From: Xylona heveae TC161
Taxonomy: Eukaryota; Ascomycota; Xylonomycetes; Xylonales; Xylonaceae
NCBI RefSeq assembly: GCF_001619985.1
Contig: NW_017264197.1
Span: 992,001 to 1,056,000, forward strand
Reading direction: 5' to 3'
DNA length: 64,000 nucleotides
Below the pieces are notes generated by a model that saw only the letters and a program-made list of their open reading frames with translations, was not told the DNA's origin and searched no databases. Positions within the stretch are counted from its first letter, which is position 1, and each line of letters starts with the position of its first letter. The translations under genes and the position numbers were made by a program. Shown here one piece after another: positions 13,258-23,565 of this stretch.

Positions 13258-15162
13258 ATGGGAACTCCGCCTCTAGATCAACCGGCTTGCACGGTTGAGC
13301 AAAGAGGGAATGGCGATGACGATGTCATCTTCGTTTCCTGCAGACCTTGTGCCCACAGAGCAGTCCCGCAGGCCTCAGCTGATAAGTCTGTCCCGATTGA
13401 ACCTGCCGCTACTCCCCAAACGTCAATTGCAGAATCACTTGCTGAAAGAGATCTCTTGAGCGGCGAGCCAGCTGTGAGTAAGGTGGAAAAGTCCGATGGA
13501 GAAGCCTCTCAGGTCATTCCCAAATTGGAGCCTCCGGTTGAAACGCCATCAGAGCTTAAAAGTCGGCACCAGTCTGCCCTCCGCGCTTGCTCAGAGCCCA
13601 ACATTAGCCTTGACAGTTCCAAAGTGGTTAGGCCTCAGCCGCCATTGTCGTTTGGCGGACCCGTCGTGGAAAATGGGGAGGCTAATTCGAAGCAGGCCAA
13701 GCTAGACCTTGCAACTAATGGAACTGGTCGCCAGCATATCCCTGGAAAACCCGATAAATCGATTGCAGGCCCAAAGGAGTCTCTGGGTACTGCACGTCGC
13801 CGCGCAAGCTTCGACGCTCCTCCGATCAAGACTCATGACTGGGTGCGTCCAGAATGGTGCCATGATTCTCATTCTGAGAAGAAGCAGGAGAACCCAATTC
13901 CACTGCAGCCACCTGTCTCTGCTGTAAATCTGTTGCCCAATTTAGAGCATGCATCAGTTGAATTGGCTCGTCCGAAAGAAATTGTTCCTGCCAAAAGGAA
14001 CCAAGAGTCGATAGGAAACACCGGTCTGAAGGAAAATAGACATTCAGAGGAGCAGCAGCAGCAGCAGCCAAAGAGAGCCAGAGTTAGTCTTGGAATGAAC
14101 CAGGACCCCAAGGAGAACTTGAGTCCCGTGGTCTCCGATCAACCGCCCCTCGCAGATCCTAAGAAACGGTACGCGACTTTAGAGTTGTTTGGACCCGCAT
14201 CGCGTCCATATTATGTCCCGGGAAAAGGACTAATACGCACAAACCCCCCTTGTACACTCACTCATCGACGAATTGCTGGAGAATTGGTGGCAAGTTTCCC
14301 GCTTCGCGACCCGGAGGCTGAAGAGGGAAACCCTTCAGTCCCGGGGAATGGTACTGTCGACTCGCCACCCCGCAACCAAACACTTTGGTCAGTTCCTGCT
14401 TTTGATGCCTCGGTGGATCCGCGACTCAATCCAGGTATCACCACCACTAGAACACCCAGAGGCTTCGGATACGAACCTGCCAACAAAGACTGTGGAACTG
14501 CACAGGCCACTGCAACGCAGTATCAGCGCCCTCAGACTGCCATGATTCCCCCAGTCGCGGCTTCACTCCCAAGCAATGCTGGTCCTGTAAACAGAGGCAT
14601 CAAGGAAAAGAAGTATACTTGGACACCAAAGATGTATCTTGATTTTAGCTTGTCCTTGTATCAGAACTATGGGTTCCAAGAGTTTGCGCACAGACATGGA
14701 CTGCCTCTCACCGAGGTAATCGACAAGTTTAGTGCTATAGTACAGCTTCCGTTCCTCGACGAAGCAGAAAATGCCGGGACGGAGACTGTGTCAATATGCC
14801 GGAAGAGAGTTGCGTCGTTTAAGCAACGTGAGAAAGAAGTGCTCGAAATTCATAAAGCTGAGGAACGAGCTGCCAGGACGGCAGAAAAGGAGCGTGCGAA
14901 GGCTGCCACCCGGGGAGTTGAACAAAGGGTTGCTCATGACGGGTTCAACAGCAGTAGCATGAGAGTTGGCGGTGAAGTACCCCCTCACGGAACTAATCCC
15001 AGAGCTCTCCATGCCGGAAACATTTCAACGCGTGTTGTGGCGAATTCGCACGCTGTCTCTGATCCAGAAGCCACTGGCCGAGATGTTGCGACCACACAGA
15101 CCAGCATGGCAAAACTGCGTGAGACTCTCAATGGCAGCAGCAATGTTGCCCACAGAGCGTGA
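13258..15162 (+). CDS. Uncharacterised fungal protein, 634 aa
   Basis: Single exon with a true ATG at 13258 (MGTPPLDQPA) and a TGA at 15160. No known family is recognised. Residues 1-440 are low-complexity, with a Gln run (EEQQQQQPKRARVSL) next to a basic cluster that may be a nuclear signal. The conserved-looking core is near residues 445-510, beginning KYTWTPKMYLDFSLSLY and continuing FQEFAHRHGL and FSAIVQLPF; this suggests a small helical, possibly SANT/homeodomain-like module. A Lys/Glu/Ala-rich helix follows (EKEVLEIHKAEERAARTAEK, about 527-546). A regulatory or chromatin role is guesswork. Codon use and frame integrity support a real gene. Confidence 0.8.
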   Translation: MGTPPLDQPACTVEQRGNGDDDVIFVSCRPCAHRAVPQASADKSVPIEPAATPQTSIAESLAERDLLSGEPAVSKVEKSDGEASQVIPKLEPPVETPSELKSRHQSALRACSEPNISLDSSKVVRPQPPLSFGGPVVENGEANSKQAKLDLATNGTGRQHIPGKPDKSIAGPKESLGTARRRASFDAPPIKTHDWVRPEWCHDSHSEKKQENPIPLQPPVSAVNLLPNLEHASVELARPKEIVPAKRNQESIGNTGLKENRHSEEQQQQQPKRARVSLGMNQDPKENLSPVVSDQPPLADPKKRYATLELFGPASRPYYVPGKGLIRTNPPCTLTHRRIAGELVASFPLRDPEAEEGNPSVPGNGTVDSPPRNQTLWSVPAFDASVDPRLNPGITTTRTPRGFGYEPANKDCGTAQATATQYQRPQTAMIPPVAASLPSNAGPVNRGIKEKKYTWTPKMYLDFSLSLYQNYGFQEFAHRHGLPLTEVIDKFSAIVQLPFLDEAENAGTETVSICRKRVASFKQREKEVLEIHKAEERAARTAEKERAKAATRGVEQRVAHDGFNSSSMRVGGEVPPHGTNPRALHAGNISTRVVANSHAVSDPEATGRDVATTQTSMAKLRETLNGSSNVAHRA

Positions 15163-16399
15163 GAACCAGTGGCGTGGATTGTTTGTTGATGCCAGTACAG
15201 ATTGTGGTCGGATCCTTGCTGCTCAAGCAATTGGCAGTCATAAGAAGAGTTCATTGTATCATAGTCGGGCGGGAGAAGATGATCAAGGCTTGAGAGCTCA
15301 CGAGACCATTTCCGTTTTCTGCGATGGCTTAAGTCACATCAAGCCGTGCAGGTGTTTTAATTATTCTTTCTCATGTTGTCTTCGCCGTGGTGTAGTGACA
15401 TCGAGAATAGCTTTGTATCTGGAAGCTCAAGAAATTTCCTTTTTATTCCATTCCGAATAATCTTTTTCATTTGTTGTCTTTCATGGATGATTTCAGGCGT
15501 AAGTCATCGACATTCGTGACAGGTTGAGTCTGATCCACAAAGGCGGTGACTAGATTGAAGTGGCCTGGGACAGCCAAAGAATGACAGCTCGGTCAAGATC
15601 CAGTAGATCAAAGGCTCACGACTATTTTCCACTTTCAATATTGCTTCTCTTGGATCAAGCCTACTTAATGATATCGTACCTTGAAACCATGAAGTCTCCT
15701 GGATATTGGCGCTTTAAATGGACATTTACTGCTCATGCAATCAGGTGAATCGCTCTTTTCAAATTCATATCAATAGTGAAGGGAGTCCTGGACTATAAGG
15801 CGTGTGAGTGATCTAAAGACCTCATATTTTCATGCAACCGGGTACAGACCTCTCTAATCCTCCAAATATCAGACGCTTGCTTCTCCAGCAAGCATCTTTA
15901 TCCTTCCTCTCCAATGCTAAAGTCCCGATCATCAATCGTTTTGTGCGAATTCAAGAATCAACGTCCGTCTACCTTCCGTCAGCGGAATATCTTGCTGATC
16001 AGCTAATCTGCCATAGAGAATGTCTGATATGTACAGCACCGGTGAACTGTCATTGAAACCTGATAACTGGGGCGATGAGCATACAAAAACTGTTCTCAAA
16101 AGATTCTTTGCCATCAAGCTCTATCACTGCTCGACACCGGAAATGAGATGCGAGAGAACGAAAAATTGCAAAGAGACCTATTGGCTCTGGGTGAGGAGGC
16201 TAGCTCGAAACAGGTACCGCAGGACGGACATGCTCGGATTGGCTGGGATGAGTGAGGCAAAGGCAGTCAACTTTATTGATTACCTGATTCAAAAGAAGAA
16301 AGCTAGTATGGATAATATCTGATTTTACCTATGTTCCATAGAGCATAAAGGGAAAGAAGCTTTAAAAAGAGCAATAACAGAAGATCATTAAACAAATAT
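15163..16399. other. Intergenic between convergent genes, with one small ORF
   Basis: The 3' regions of the 13258 gene and of ETF beta meet here. Apart from the 100-codon frame at 16020-16322 (listed separately) nothing coding is supported. The sequence is AT-richer than the flanking genes. Confidence 0.45.
16020..16322 (+). CDS. Doubtful small ORF (100 codons)
   Basis: An ATG-initiated frame (MSDMYSTGELSLKPDNW) runs to a TGA at 16320. It encodes a charged, basic peptide with a segment LWVRRLARNRYRRTDMLGL that could form a helix. No family recognised and no clear upstream exon. It sits where the 3' UTR of the convergent ETF beta gene would be, so it may be chance. It is kept because it is the only long ATG-started frame in this gap and its composition is protein-like. 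Confidence 0.25.
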   Translation: MSDMYSTGELSLKPDNWGDEHTKTVLKRFFAIKLYHCSTPEMRCERTKNCKETYWLWVRRLARNRYRRTDMLGLAGMSEAKAVNFIDYLIQKKKASMDNI

Positions 16400-17762
16400 C
16401 TATAGTGCACCGAGCTCCTTGAGCTTGCCAATGAGCCCATCCACGCTATCGACCTTGCCGCCACCTTTTCTCGGTGCGGGTTCTACAAAATCGCGTTAGT
16501 AAGAGATTTGTTTCACAAGATACCGTCAAAGGTGGGACCAAGAGAAAGAAATACTCACCCGTAACCTTGACTGTCTTCAGCCTTCTTGTCGCATCTACAC
16601 CCAGGTCCTGCAACGTCATCTTGTCCAACTTCTTCTTCTTTGCCTTCATGATGTTGGGCAAACTGGCGAAACGGGGTTCATTTAACCGCAGATCCGTAGT
16701 GATAATCATAGGTAGCTTGGCACTTAGAGTCTCAACTCCGCCATCGACCTCGCGTGTCACAGTGACCTGTTCACCCTCCACATCTACTTTGGATGCCTGT
16801 GTGGCCTGAGGCCAGTTCAGCAGACCGGCGAGCATTTGGCCCGTCTGATTGGCATCATCGTCAATGGACTGTTTGCCAAGGATGACCAGGTTGCGCTTCT
16901 CCTTCTCAACCACAGCTTTCAGCATCTTAGCCACACCTAGAGGTTCGAGGTCCGGCTCGCCCTTGTCGGTGGGAATTTCAACATGGATTGCTCGGTCGCA
17001 GCCCATGGCCATGGCGGTCCGGAGGACATCCTGGGCCTTCGTGGGGCCGGCGGAAATAGCTACAATATCTTCGACCGGGACCTTGCGCTCTCGGATACGG
17101 ACGGCCTCTTCCACGGAAAGCTCGTCAAACGGGTTCATGGAGTGCTTCACGCCAGCAGTCTCCACAGCAGTCTGAGTCTTATTGACGCGAGGCTTGATCT
17201 GTCGGGAACAGTCCACAGTTAGCTTAGAATCACTTATCCAGCTAAAAACCAATGTCTGCGAAGCAACAATTTCCCTTCCATTTTGTCCGCACACCTGCAA
17301 ATGCACCACTCTTCTCCGTCATCCATCATAACCAGTGCCCTTGAGCTTGCTTATGTTTGCCCTATTCGGAAACCAACGTGCCTTGAATGGCGAATTCGGC
17401 CGAAGACTGTCGGGGTCTGAAGATTCGCATCTCGTAATAACCTCAGGTCACTTGGGAGGACGCATAGTCAAGGAATAATCCGCGTTTCAATGCTCAAATT
17501 ATGGCGTTTCCTCCCTTTTGCACTTTTCCTCCCTTCAGCTTCACATGTTGATGAGCGTGTTCCCATTTGCTCGAACTATTGATTGTTGACGTTTCTTTTT
17601 CCGCGGACCATAATATTCCAACAGCAATATGCAGCATATGTTTTTGGTTCTTGATTTCTGAAAAAGAAAACCTCCAATCTCCAACGGAGCATAAGAAAGG
17701 AAAGGACCTACCGCATAGTCAATAACCCGCTTGACGGGCACAAGGATACGCAGAGAAGACAT
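16400..17762 (-). CDS. etfB: Electron transfer flavoprotein subunit beta, mitochondrial
   Basis: The beta subunit of ETF pairs with the FAD-bearing alpha subunit in the mitochondrial matrix and carries electrons from acyl-CoA dehydrogenases to ETF-ubiquinone oxidoreductase. Exons are 17762-17712, 17198-16559 and 16482-16400; introns are 513 bases and 76 bases (the latter with a perfect TACTAAC branch). The model gives 257 residues, the normal family length. It begins MSSLRILVPVKRVIDYA and continues IKPRVNKTQTAVE, the hallmark start of EtfB. The VKHSMNPFDELSVEEA and AMAMGCDRAIHVE segments follow, as does the basic loop LPNIMKAKKKKLD that contacts partner dehydrogenases. The C-terminus is GLIGKLKELGAL. 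The first intron is unusually long for this genome. Two CCTCGG-type hexamers lie 190-235 bases upstream of the ATG. Confidence 0.95.
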
Positions 17763-18813
17763 GGCGAATATTCTTTTTTAAGCCGCGATATTGTGAATAA
17801 ACGAGTTCGAACGGCCAATATCGGACTTATAAAAGGAAGGTCAATCAATTCGACCGCTCAGCAGTCTTCAAAATGACTTCCCTCGTCAACTTCTCGTCAG
17901 CAGAGCGGACTGATTGAACCTGAGTAGATCCTCAACTTTACACTTTCAACCTCGGATCTCCAGGCCCTCCGAATCCCTGTCCGTGCTGTCCCGAGGCCGG
18001 AGCTGCCGGCTTGACGCGGTCGCTTATGTAAGCCAATACGTCGCACATATCAAGCGCGAACTGTCAATAACGGGCTATGATGATAATTTCAAGGTCTAGA
18101 AACACAATCTTCAATTTCAGCTGTAGCTTATATCAGTTGCTTGCTATATTGAAAGCTTAACTTGCAAGAAAGCTGGTGTACGTTGTGATGTTATCTGATC
18201 GACTTCAAACTCATGCAGATGATTTGGCAGTAGTGCTCTATTTATGCTATTTACTTTTCTACCGATCAACTTAGGAGAAACTTCAGGCACCACTGTCTGA
18301 TTATGCGAAGCTGCGCCAGAATTGAATGTTCAATACTCAGAATAATCAGAGAGGTTGAAACAGGAACATTTTTGTTCCGATGCAATGCACATTAGCAGTC
18401 CTTTTTCCCACAGACGTCAGTAGCACGGGGAACGCCCTCGACATGCTCTTCTCTGAGCGGGGAAACACCTTGCTAAAGTCACTCGAGGTAGCCCCTCTCT
18501 TCTTCCAAGACATGCGCTGCTTTCATTTCCGATGACGGATGCCAAATCTCGATGTGGTTGGTCCTTTCCACAACAGTGCAAGCCCGATATCCGGTGAATG
18601 TAGGGCTTCAATGAAGTGGCTCCCAGGAACATATAGAGGGCATATGAGCCATAGAGGTGATATCAGTTCGTAAGAGGCGTCCAGACCTAGCTATTCCTCG
18701 AAAAGAGAATAATGACCTCTTGATTTCACCAGGGCAGCATGAAAGTACTCGGCAATTCTTGGCAACCATAACGGCTCGACCCCCGTATTCAGACTTTCGA
18801 CGACGTGCAAATT
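17763..18813. other. Intergenic: ETF beta promoter and TAH18 3' region
   Basis: No gene supported. The ETF beta promoter half (17763-18100) carries the two CCTCGG/CCGAGG hexamers listed separately. The remainder, 18100-18813, is featureless AT-rich sequence and the TAH18 3' flank. Confidence 0.5.
17950..17996 (-). promoter_or_regulatory. Paired CCTCGG / CCGAGG hexamers upstream of ETF beta
   Basis: CCTCGG lies at 17950-17955 and its inverted copy CCGAGG at 17991-17996, about 190-235 bases upstream of the ETF beta ATG. In Aspergillus nidulans the fatty-acid regulators FarA and FarB recognise this hexamer in genes of beta-oxidation. ETF beta belongs to that regulon by function, so a regulatory role is plausible but inferred. 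Confidence 0.45.
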
Positions 18814-21077
18814 TTACCAGGTCTCTTGCTTATATCGACCTTGTTTCTCCATATTCAAGAGATAGTTTTCCGCGTTCTGGCGGTCAGACTTCCCTTCCTT
18901 TTGAAAGACCTCTATGAGAGCTTCACGGACTGCTTGAGGCATCTTGCCAGATGACCTGAAAGATTTTTGTCAGTTATAGAATTGGAGCGTGACTGTACTC
19001 GAAACCTACCCGCATATGTAGATGATACCAAGCGCTTCATGGAGAAGGCGGTAGACCAGCTCCGATTGCTTCCTTACGAGATCTTGAACATAGATTTTTC
19101 CTCGCTGCCGATATGTTAGCGACGATCAATCAAGAACATTTATTTCATTCACCTGATCCCTAGAAAAGGCAGCATGGACCTCAAGATTCATCTTTGAACC
19201 AATGTCATCCCATTCCTTTTCGAAAAAGAAATCAGCTTCACGGTTTCGGCATCCATAGAAAAGCGCATTTTCTCCCACAGGGGAAGAGCTTTCACTTTCT
19301 GAAGATTCCCCTGCGTCCCTTTTAACCGGGCTTTGTTTCTCCTCGGCAAGAGCATACCGCTCCCAAATCAGAGACCTCATTGGCGCAACACCGGTGCCTG
19401 GACCAATCATGATGACAGGTTTCTGCATCTCGCTCGCAGACATGTTGAGGCCACCTCGCTGCAATAGAATGTTGAGTTGTGTCCCTTCCGGCAGCTGTGA
19501 AAGGTATCGAGTACAGACGCCTTGTCGAATCCTTTTGATTACAGTTTTATATTTGACGATGGCGACCAAGAGCTCGAACTTGGCATTCCCATTAGGGCAC
19601 CTCTTCAAATTGCCACCGCTCGCAATGCTAAATTGTCTACCGCGTATTGGCGGGATGACGTTTGCGATCCATCTCCAAGTGATTTTGACCGTATCCATCT
19701 CCTGAAGGACTTCAAGTATGCTTCGCCTCGGTCGAGAAGTGTAGTCATAAAGCTCGTCCGTGAACTCTGGATTTGCAAATTCTTGGAGCCGCTCCTTTTG
19801 CATCGTGTCCTTGGTGAAGTGAGCGGCCAGAGCAAAGAAGGAGCGCCTTGGGATCGAAGTAATGTCCAAATAATGAGTCAGGAGGCTTCGAAGGGTCAAT
19901 TGAGGATATGGAAGTAAATTTGAGACGGGCGGCGGAGGGTATGCCTGTGTATTCTGAGACGGGTAGGTGGGGACAAACTTGATGGGCTCATCTGCATGGG
20001 AAGTCCAGCCCATCAATTCCAGTAATTGCTCCACATCCTCTGGAAAATTCTTCGGGAAGAGCATCAACAGATCACCTGGTAAGTAATCCAACTTGGCTGA
20101 TGTGGTCAGTGTAAGATGTCGAACGTCTTGCCAATGGTTTGACGGCGTCACACGCTCATTCCTCGACAACGTCGCCGTCAACGTGTTTGGGATCGGTAGT
20201 ATGGCCGGATCTGGCAGCCTATTTGTCTCAATCGGCTCCGCTGGCTGAGCTGCAGGCTTTATATTGGGCTCAATTTCGGAAGCTTTGCCGCCCTCTGGCA
20301 GATTGACAAATTCCAATGTCCACTTTGGTTGCAACAGAACATCATCAGGGATAGAGTGCACTCCTTTAGGCAAGGGATACCGCTCCAGAAGGTGCTTCTT
20401 CAAATCAATAGCCCATGGAAGTATGCATCCGTCAAGTCTGTGTATAGTCAGAGCTGTCTTATAAGAAATATCGTAGAGATCCTCAATGTGACAATGCAAC
20501 TTACCCTTCAGGATGACGTTCATCGGCCTCTCCACGTGGATATATTTCATTGGCGCCTAGCTGGAGAAAACGTTTATGAAGTTTACGAACAGCCCAGTTG
20601 AACCTGATCACGTGTCAGATTTCATTCATATTAACCTTTAGCAGATTTTTCTTACTTTGGATAAGAACTATCTCCCAGTCCAAATGAGGTAAATTTTACA
20701 TGTTGAAGGTAGTCTGCTGGAAGGCGTTTTCGAAGGAGGCTCTTCCAAAACGCCCTCGCATTTGCGGGGAGATCACCCTGGCCTGTAGTCGATATAACCA
20801 AGATGACAAGGCTGAATCGAGAGAGATCAGCCTTGAAAGGGCCTAGTTAGCATCAATTGGTGGCAGGTAGGCAATAGTAGATCTCATATAAAAATTTATG
20901 TGCGCGTACCAGCTCCACGGCATTCATCTCGGCCACACGGGTGACAAAATGAAGGCGTTCGGCGAGGTGACCCAGGTCACCAGCCAATTCTTGCGCATTT
21001 CCAGACTCGGAGCCATAACAGATAAGACACGTTCTTTCATGCAGACTCTCATTCTGTGTCAACGTGGGCGAATGCAT
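18814..21077 (-). CDS. tah18: NADPH-dependent diflavin oxidoreductase (Tah18/NDOR1)
   Basis: Tah18 passes electrons from NADPH through FAD and FMN to Dre2 at the first steps of cytosolic Fe-S cluster assembly. Six exons: 21077-20910, 20831-20656, 20603-20505, 20437-19153, 19104-19010 and 18955-18814. Intron lengths are 78, 52, 67, 48 and 54 bases. All phases close and give 654 residues, the usual size. The N-terminal flavodoxin domain has the FMN loop YGSESGNAQE (from residue 21), then STTGQGDLPANARAFW and FGLGDSSYPKFN. The FAD domain holds RQFSIAS near residue 413. The NADPH domain has GPGTGVAPMRS near 490 and YGCRNREADFFFEKEW. The C-terminus ends GRYKQETW. The first intron must use an AAG acceptor to keep frame (20834-20832). 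An insertion rich in Ser/Glu (about residues 515-535) separates two NADPH-domain motifs. Confidence 0.94.
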
Positions 21078-22210
21078 GGCCTTGTGTGTCAAAATGTCAG
21101 TATCAATCAGCAGCATCTGATAAAGAGTGTGATTCCAAAAGCAGTATCACAGTCACGTGCAAGGATAGCTCAGATACCTGAAGAGTTCCACCTGGCGGCC
21201 CATGACGACACAAAGGACCACCAAACGATCGATGAACAGAAAGTGGATCGCTCCGTCCTAGTCTACTACCGTAGTCATGAACACTTCCGTCACTTCTACG
21301 AAGTACGGCTTTCAATTGCTGAATACTTTGTACAATCATACATCATCATCAAAATGTGGGTCTCACGTGTAAAAGGTGACCATGTACTGCCTGCGAGAAG
21401 TATACTTTTTGCCCACAGCGACCCTCATCGAAGAGGCTAGTACCTCATGTCTCCTTTGGCCGGGTCGGGAGCAAACAGTCCCTGAGAGCATCTGGGAGGG
21501 TTCATGACGAATCATGCAGGGTCTCCCAAGAACAAAAAGGTCAAAATGCAGACAATGGACAATGACGGTCTCGAATATGTGACTTGATGTTGTCACAGTG
21601 CTTGGCGGTCAGAGGGAAACGATACTTCATCATAGGTAGTTTTTGTATCTGTGTTGGTGAAAATTGAATAGTATTAGCTCAGACGGAACCTATGTGTGAG
21701 TACCTCGCTTGAGTCTTGGCAACCCACACACAAAGGGCTGGCTCCCCCTGGGTTCTGCCAATCAACACCCACACACAACGTCAAGGCCCACCCTTATTTC
21801 CGTCACTCACCAACTGTATGTTGTCCTTCTCCTTCTCTTACTTTCCCCCCTTCATCACCAGTCAAGCTAGAACCGTTCCATCCCACAACTGTCAACTTCA
21901 CGATCTTCTCCCAAGTCGGTCACCTTTCGGGCACTCAGCTCCCCAGTTCTTTTCAACTCTCCCTCCTTTCAAGCTCAACGTTCCTCTCCACGCAGGCGGC
22001 ATCACCCACCTCGTGTCATTCAAATCAGATCGGCAGACTATCCAAGTTCCACTAGGACAGCTTTCCCGCTTCTAGTGTCATCTAACCCCTTTCCTACACG
22101 CGATCCTTTCCATCTCTGAGGCAGTTCTCCCATCTCGCGAGTACTTCCTCGGTCAAATACATTTCAAACGTTCGCGTCCGTCAACAGAAAGACTAGAACA
22201 ATCATACAAA
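21078..22210. other. Divergent promoter region of TAH18 and the RRM protein gene
   Basis: No gene supported. CACGTG elements lie near 21172 and 21364 on the TAH18 side. The half next to the RRM gene (21830-22205) is strongly C/T-rich, as expected for the promoter and 5' leader of a highly expressed fungal gene. Confidence 0.5.
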
Positions 22211-23565
22211 ATGTCCGCAAGTGCCGTCGACAGCGCCACCGCCTCCATGGCCAACACCACCCTCAATGAGCCTTCCGCCTCCGCTGCTGGTGCCAACATC
22301 GGTGCAGGCGGTGAGAAGCCCATCGATGCGGCTCACAACGAGGCCGTCATCGCCAGCGCGGCCGAGGGTCGGAGACTCTACATTGGGAACCTCGCATATG
22401 CGACCACCGAGGGAGAGTTGAAGGAATTCTTCAAGGACTACCTGGTGTAAGTAACTGCCGTCTTTCGCGTCGGACATCCATGTCTCTTTGTCGCCGCATA
22501 TCACAGATGCTAATAATTCCTGTTTTTAGGGAGTCTACTTCCATCCCTGTCAACCCCAGAACCACTCGTCCCGTCGGCTATGCCTTCGTTGACCTTTCCA
22601 CTCCCTCAGAGGCTGAGCGCGCTATTGCTGAGCTCTCCGGTAAGGAAATCCTTCAGCGCAAGGTCTCCGTCCAGCTCGCCCGTAAGCCTGAGCCTGCTGG
22701 CGAGAAGGCCGAGGGTGCTCAAAGTGGTGGTGAGGGTCAGAACGGCGAGGGCCGTCGTCGCGGTGGTGGCCGCGGCCGTGGCCGTGCTCGTGGCCGGGGT
22801 GGACGTGGCGGTCGTGGTGGTCGTGGTGTAAGTTAGACGATTTTCCCCCCGATTCCAAAAAAAAAACGAAGCACAATTGCTAATTTGGGGTTTCAACGAT
22901 CAACAGCAGCGTAACGCTGAGAAGGATGAAACCGCTCCTGTCTCCGCTGAGGGCCCTACCAATGTCCCTGGTCAGGTTGCTCCCTTGACTGAGACCACTA
23001 ACGAGGCTTTGACTGCTGAGCAGGGTGCTGAGGGCACCATCACCGTCGATCCCTCGAAGGACAAGGCCCAGCGTGCTCCCCGTGAGCGTAAGGCTCGTGG
23101 TCCCCCAGAGGACGGTGTCCCCTCCAAGACCAAGGTCATGGTGGCCAACCTGCCTTATGACCTTAGGGAGGACAAGGTATGATTATCTCTTCTTTGACCA
23201 CAACTTTCTGCAACATACTGACGCCGTTTGCTCTGTAACAGCTCAAGGAGCTCTTCTCCGTGTATGAGCCAGTATCAGCCAAGATTGCTCTGCGCCCTAT
23301 TCCCCGCTTCATGGTCAAGAAGCTCCAGCAGCGCAACGAGCCCCGCAAGGGCCGTGGCTTCGGTTTCGTCACCCTGGGCTCTGAGGAGCTTCAGCAAAAG
23401 GCCGTTGCCGAAATGAACGGAAAGGAAGTTGAGGGCCGTGAGATTGCTGTCAAGGTGGCCATTGACAGCCCCGGCAAGGAGGACGATGCCATTGAGGGTG
23501 CTGCTTCTGTCACCGAGGGTGAGCAGAAGGAGAACGGTGTGGCTCCTGCGGAGACCACTGCTTAA
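22211..23565 (+). CDS. RNA-binding protein with two RRMs and an RGG linker
   Basis: Exons are 22211-22446, 22530-22827, 22907-23176 and 23242-23565, with introns of 83, 79 and 65 bases. The product is 375 residues from a clear ATG (MSASAVDSATASM). RRM1 (about 54-130) has RNP2 LYIGNL and RNP1-like VGYAFVDL. A Gly/Arg linker (RRRGGGRGRGRARGRGGRGG, about 159-178) ends exactly at an exon boundary. RRM2 (about 245-345) has VMVANL and a long loop before RNP1 GRGFGFVTL. The architecture resembles abundant fungal single-stranded nucleic-acid or mRNP proteins, but no specific yeast ortholog can be assigned. Codon use is strongly biased to C-ending codons, which suggests high expression. Intron 2 ends in CAGCAG, so two acceptors one codon apart are possible. 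Confidence 0.9.

Noticed and set aside
22606-22896. Minus-strand Thr/Ala/Ser-rich frame opposite the RRM gene
   Set aside because: It is a translation of the reverse of the RGG linker; low complexity is inherited from the real coding strand.
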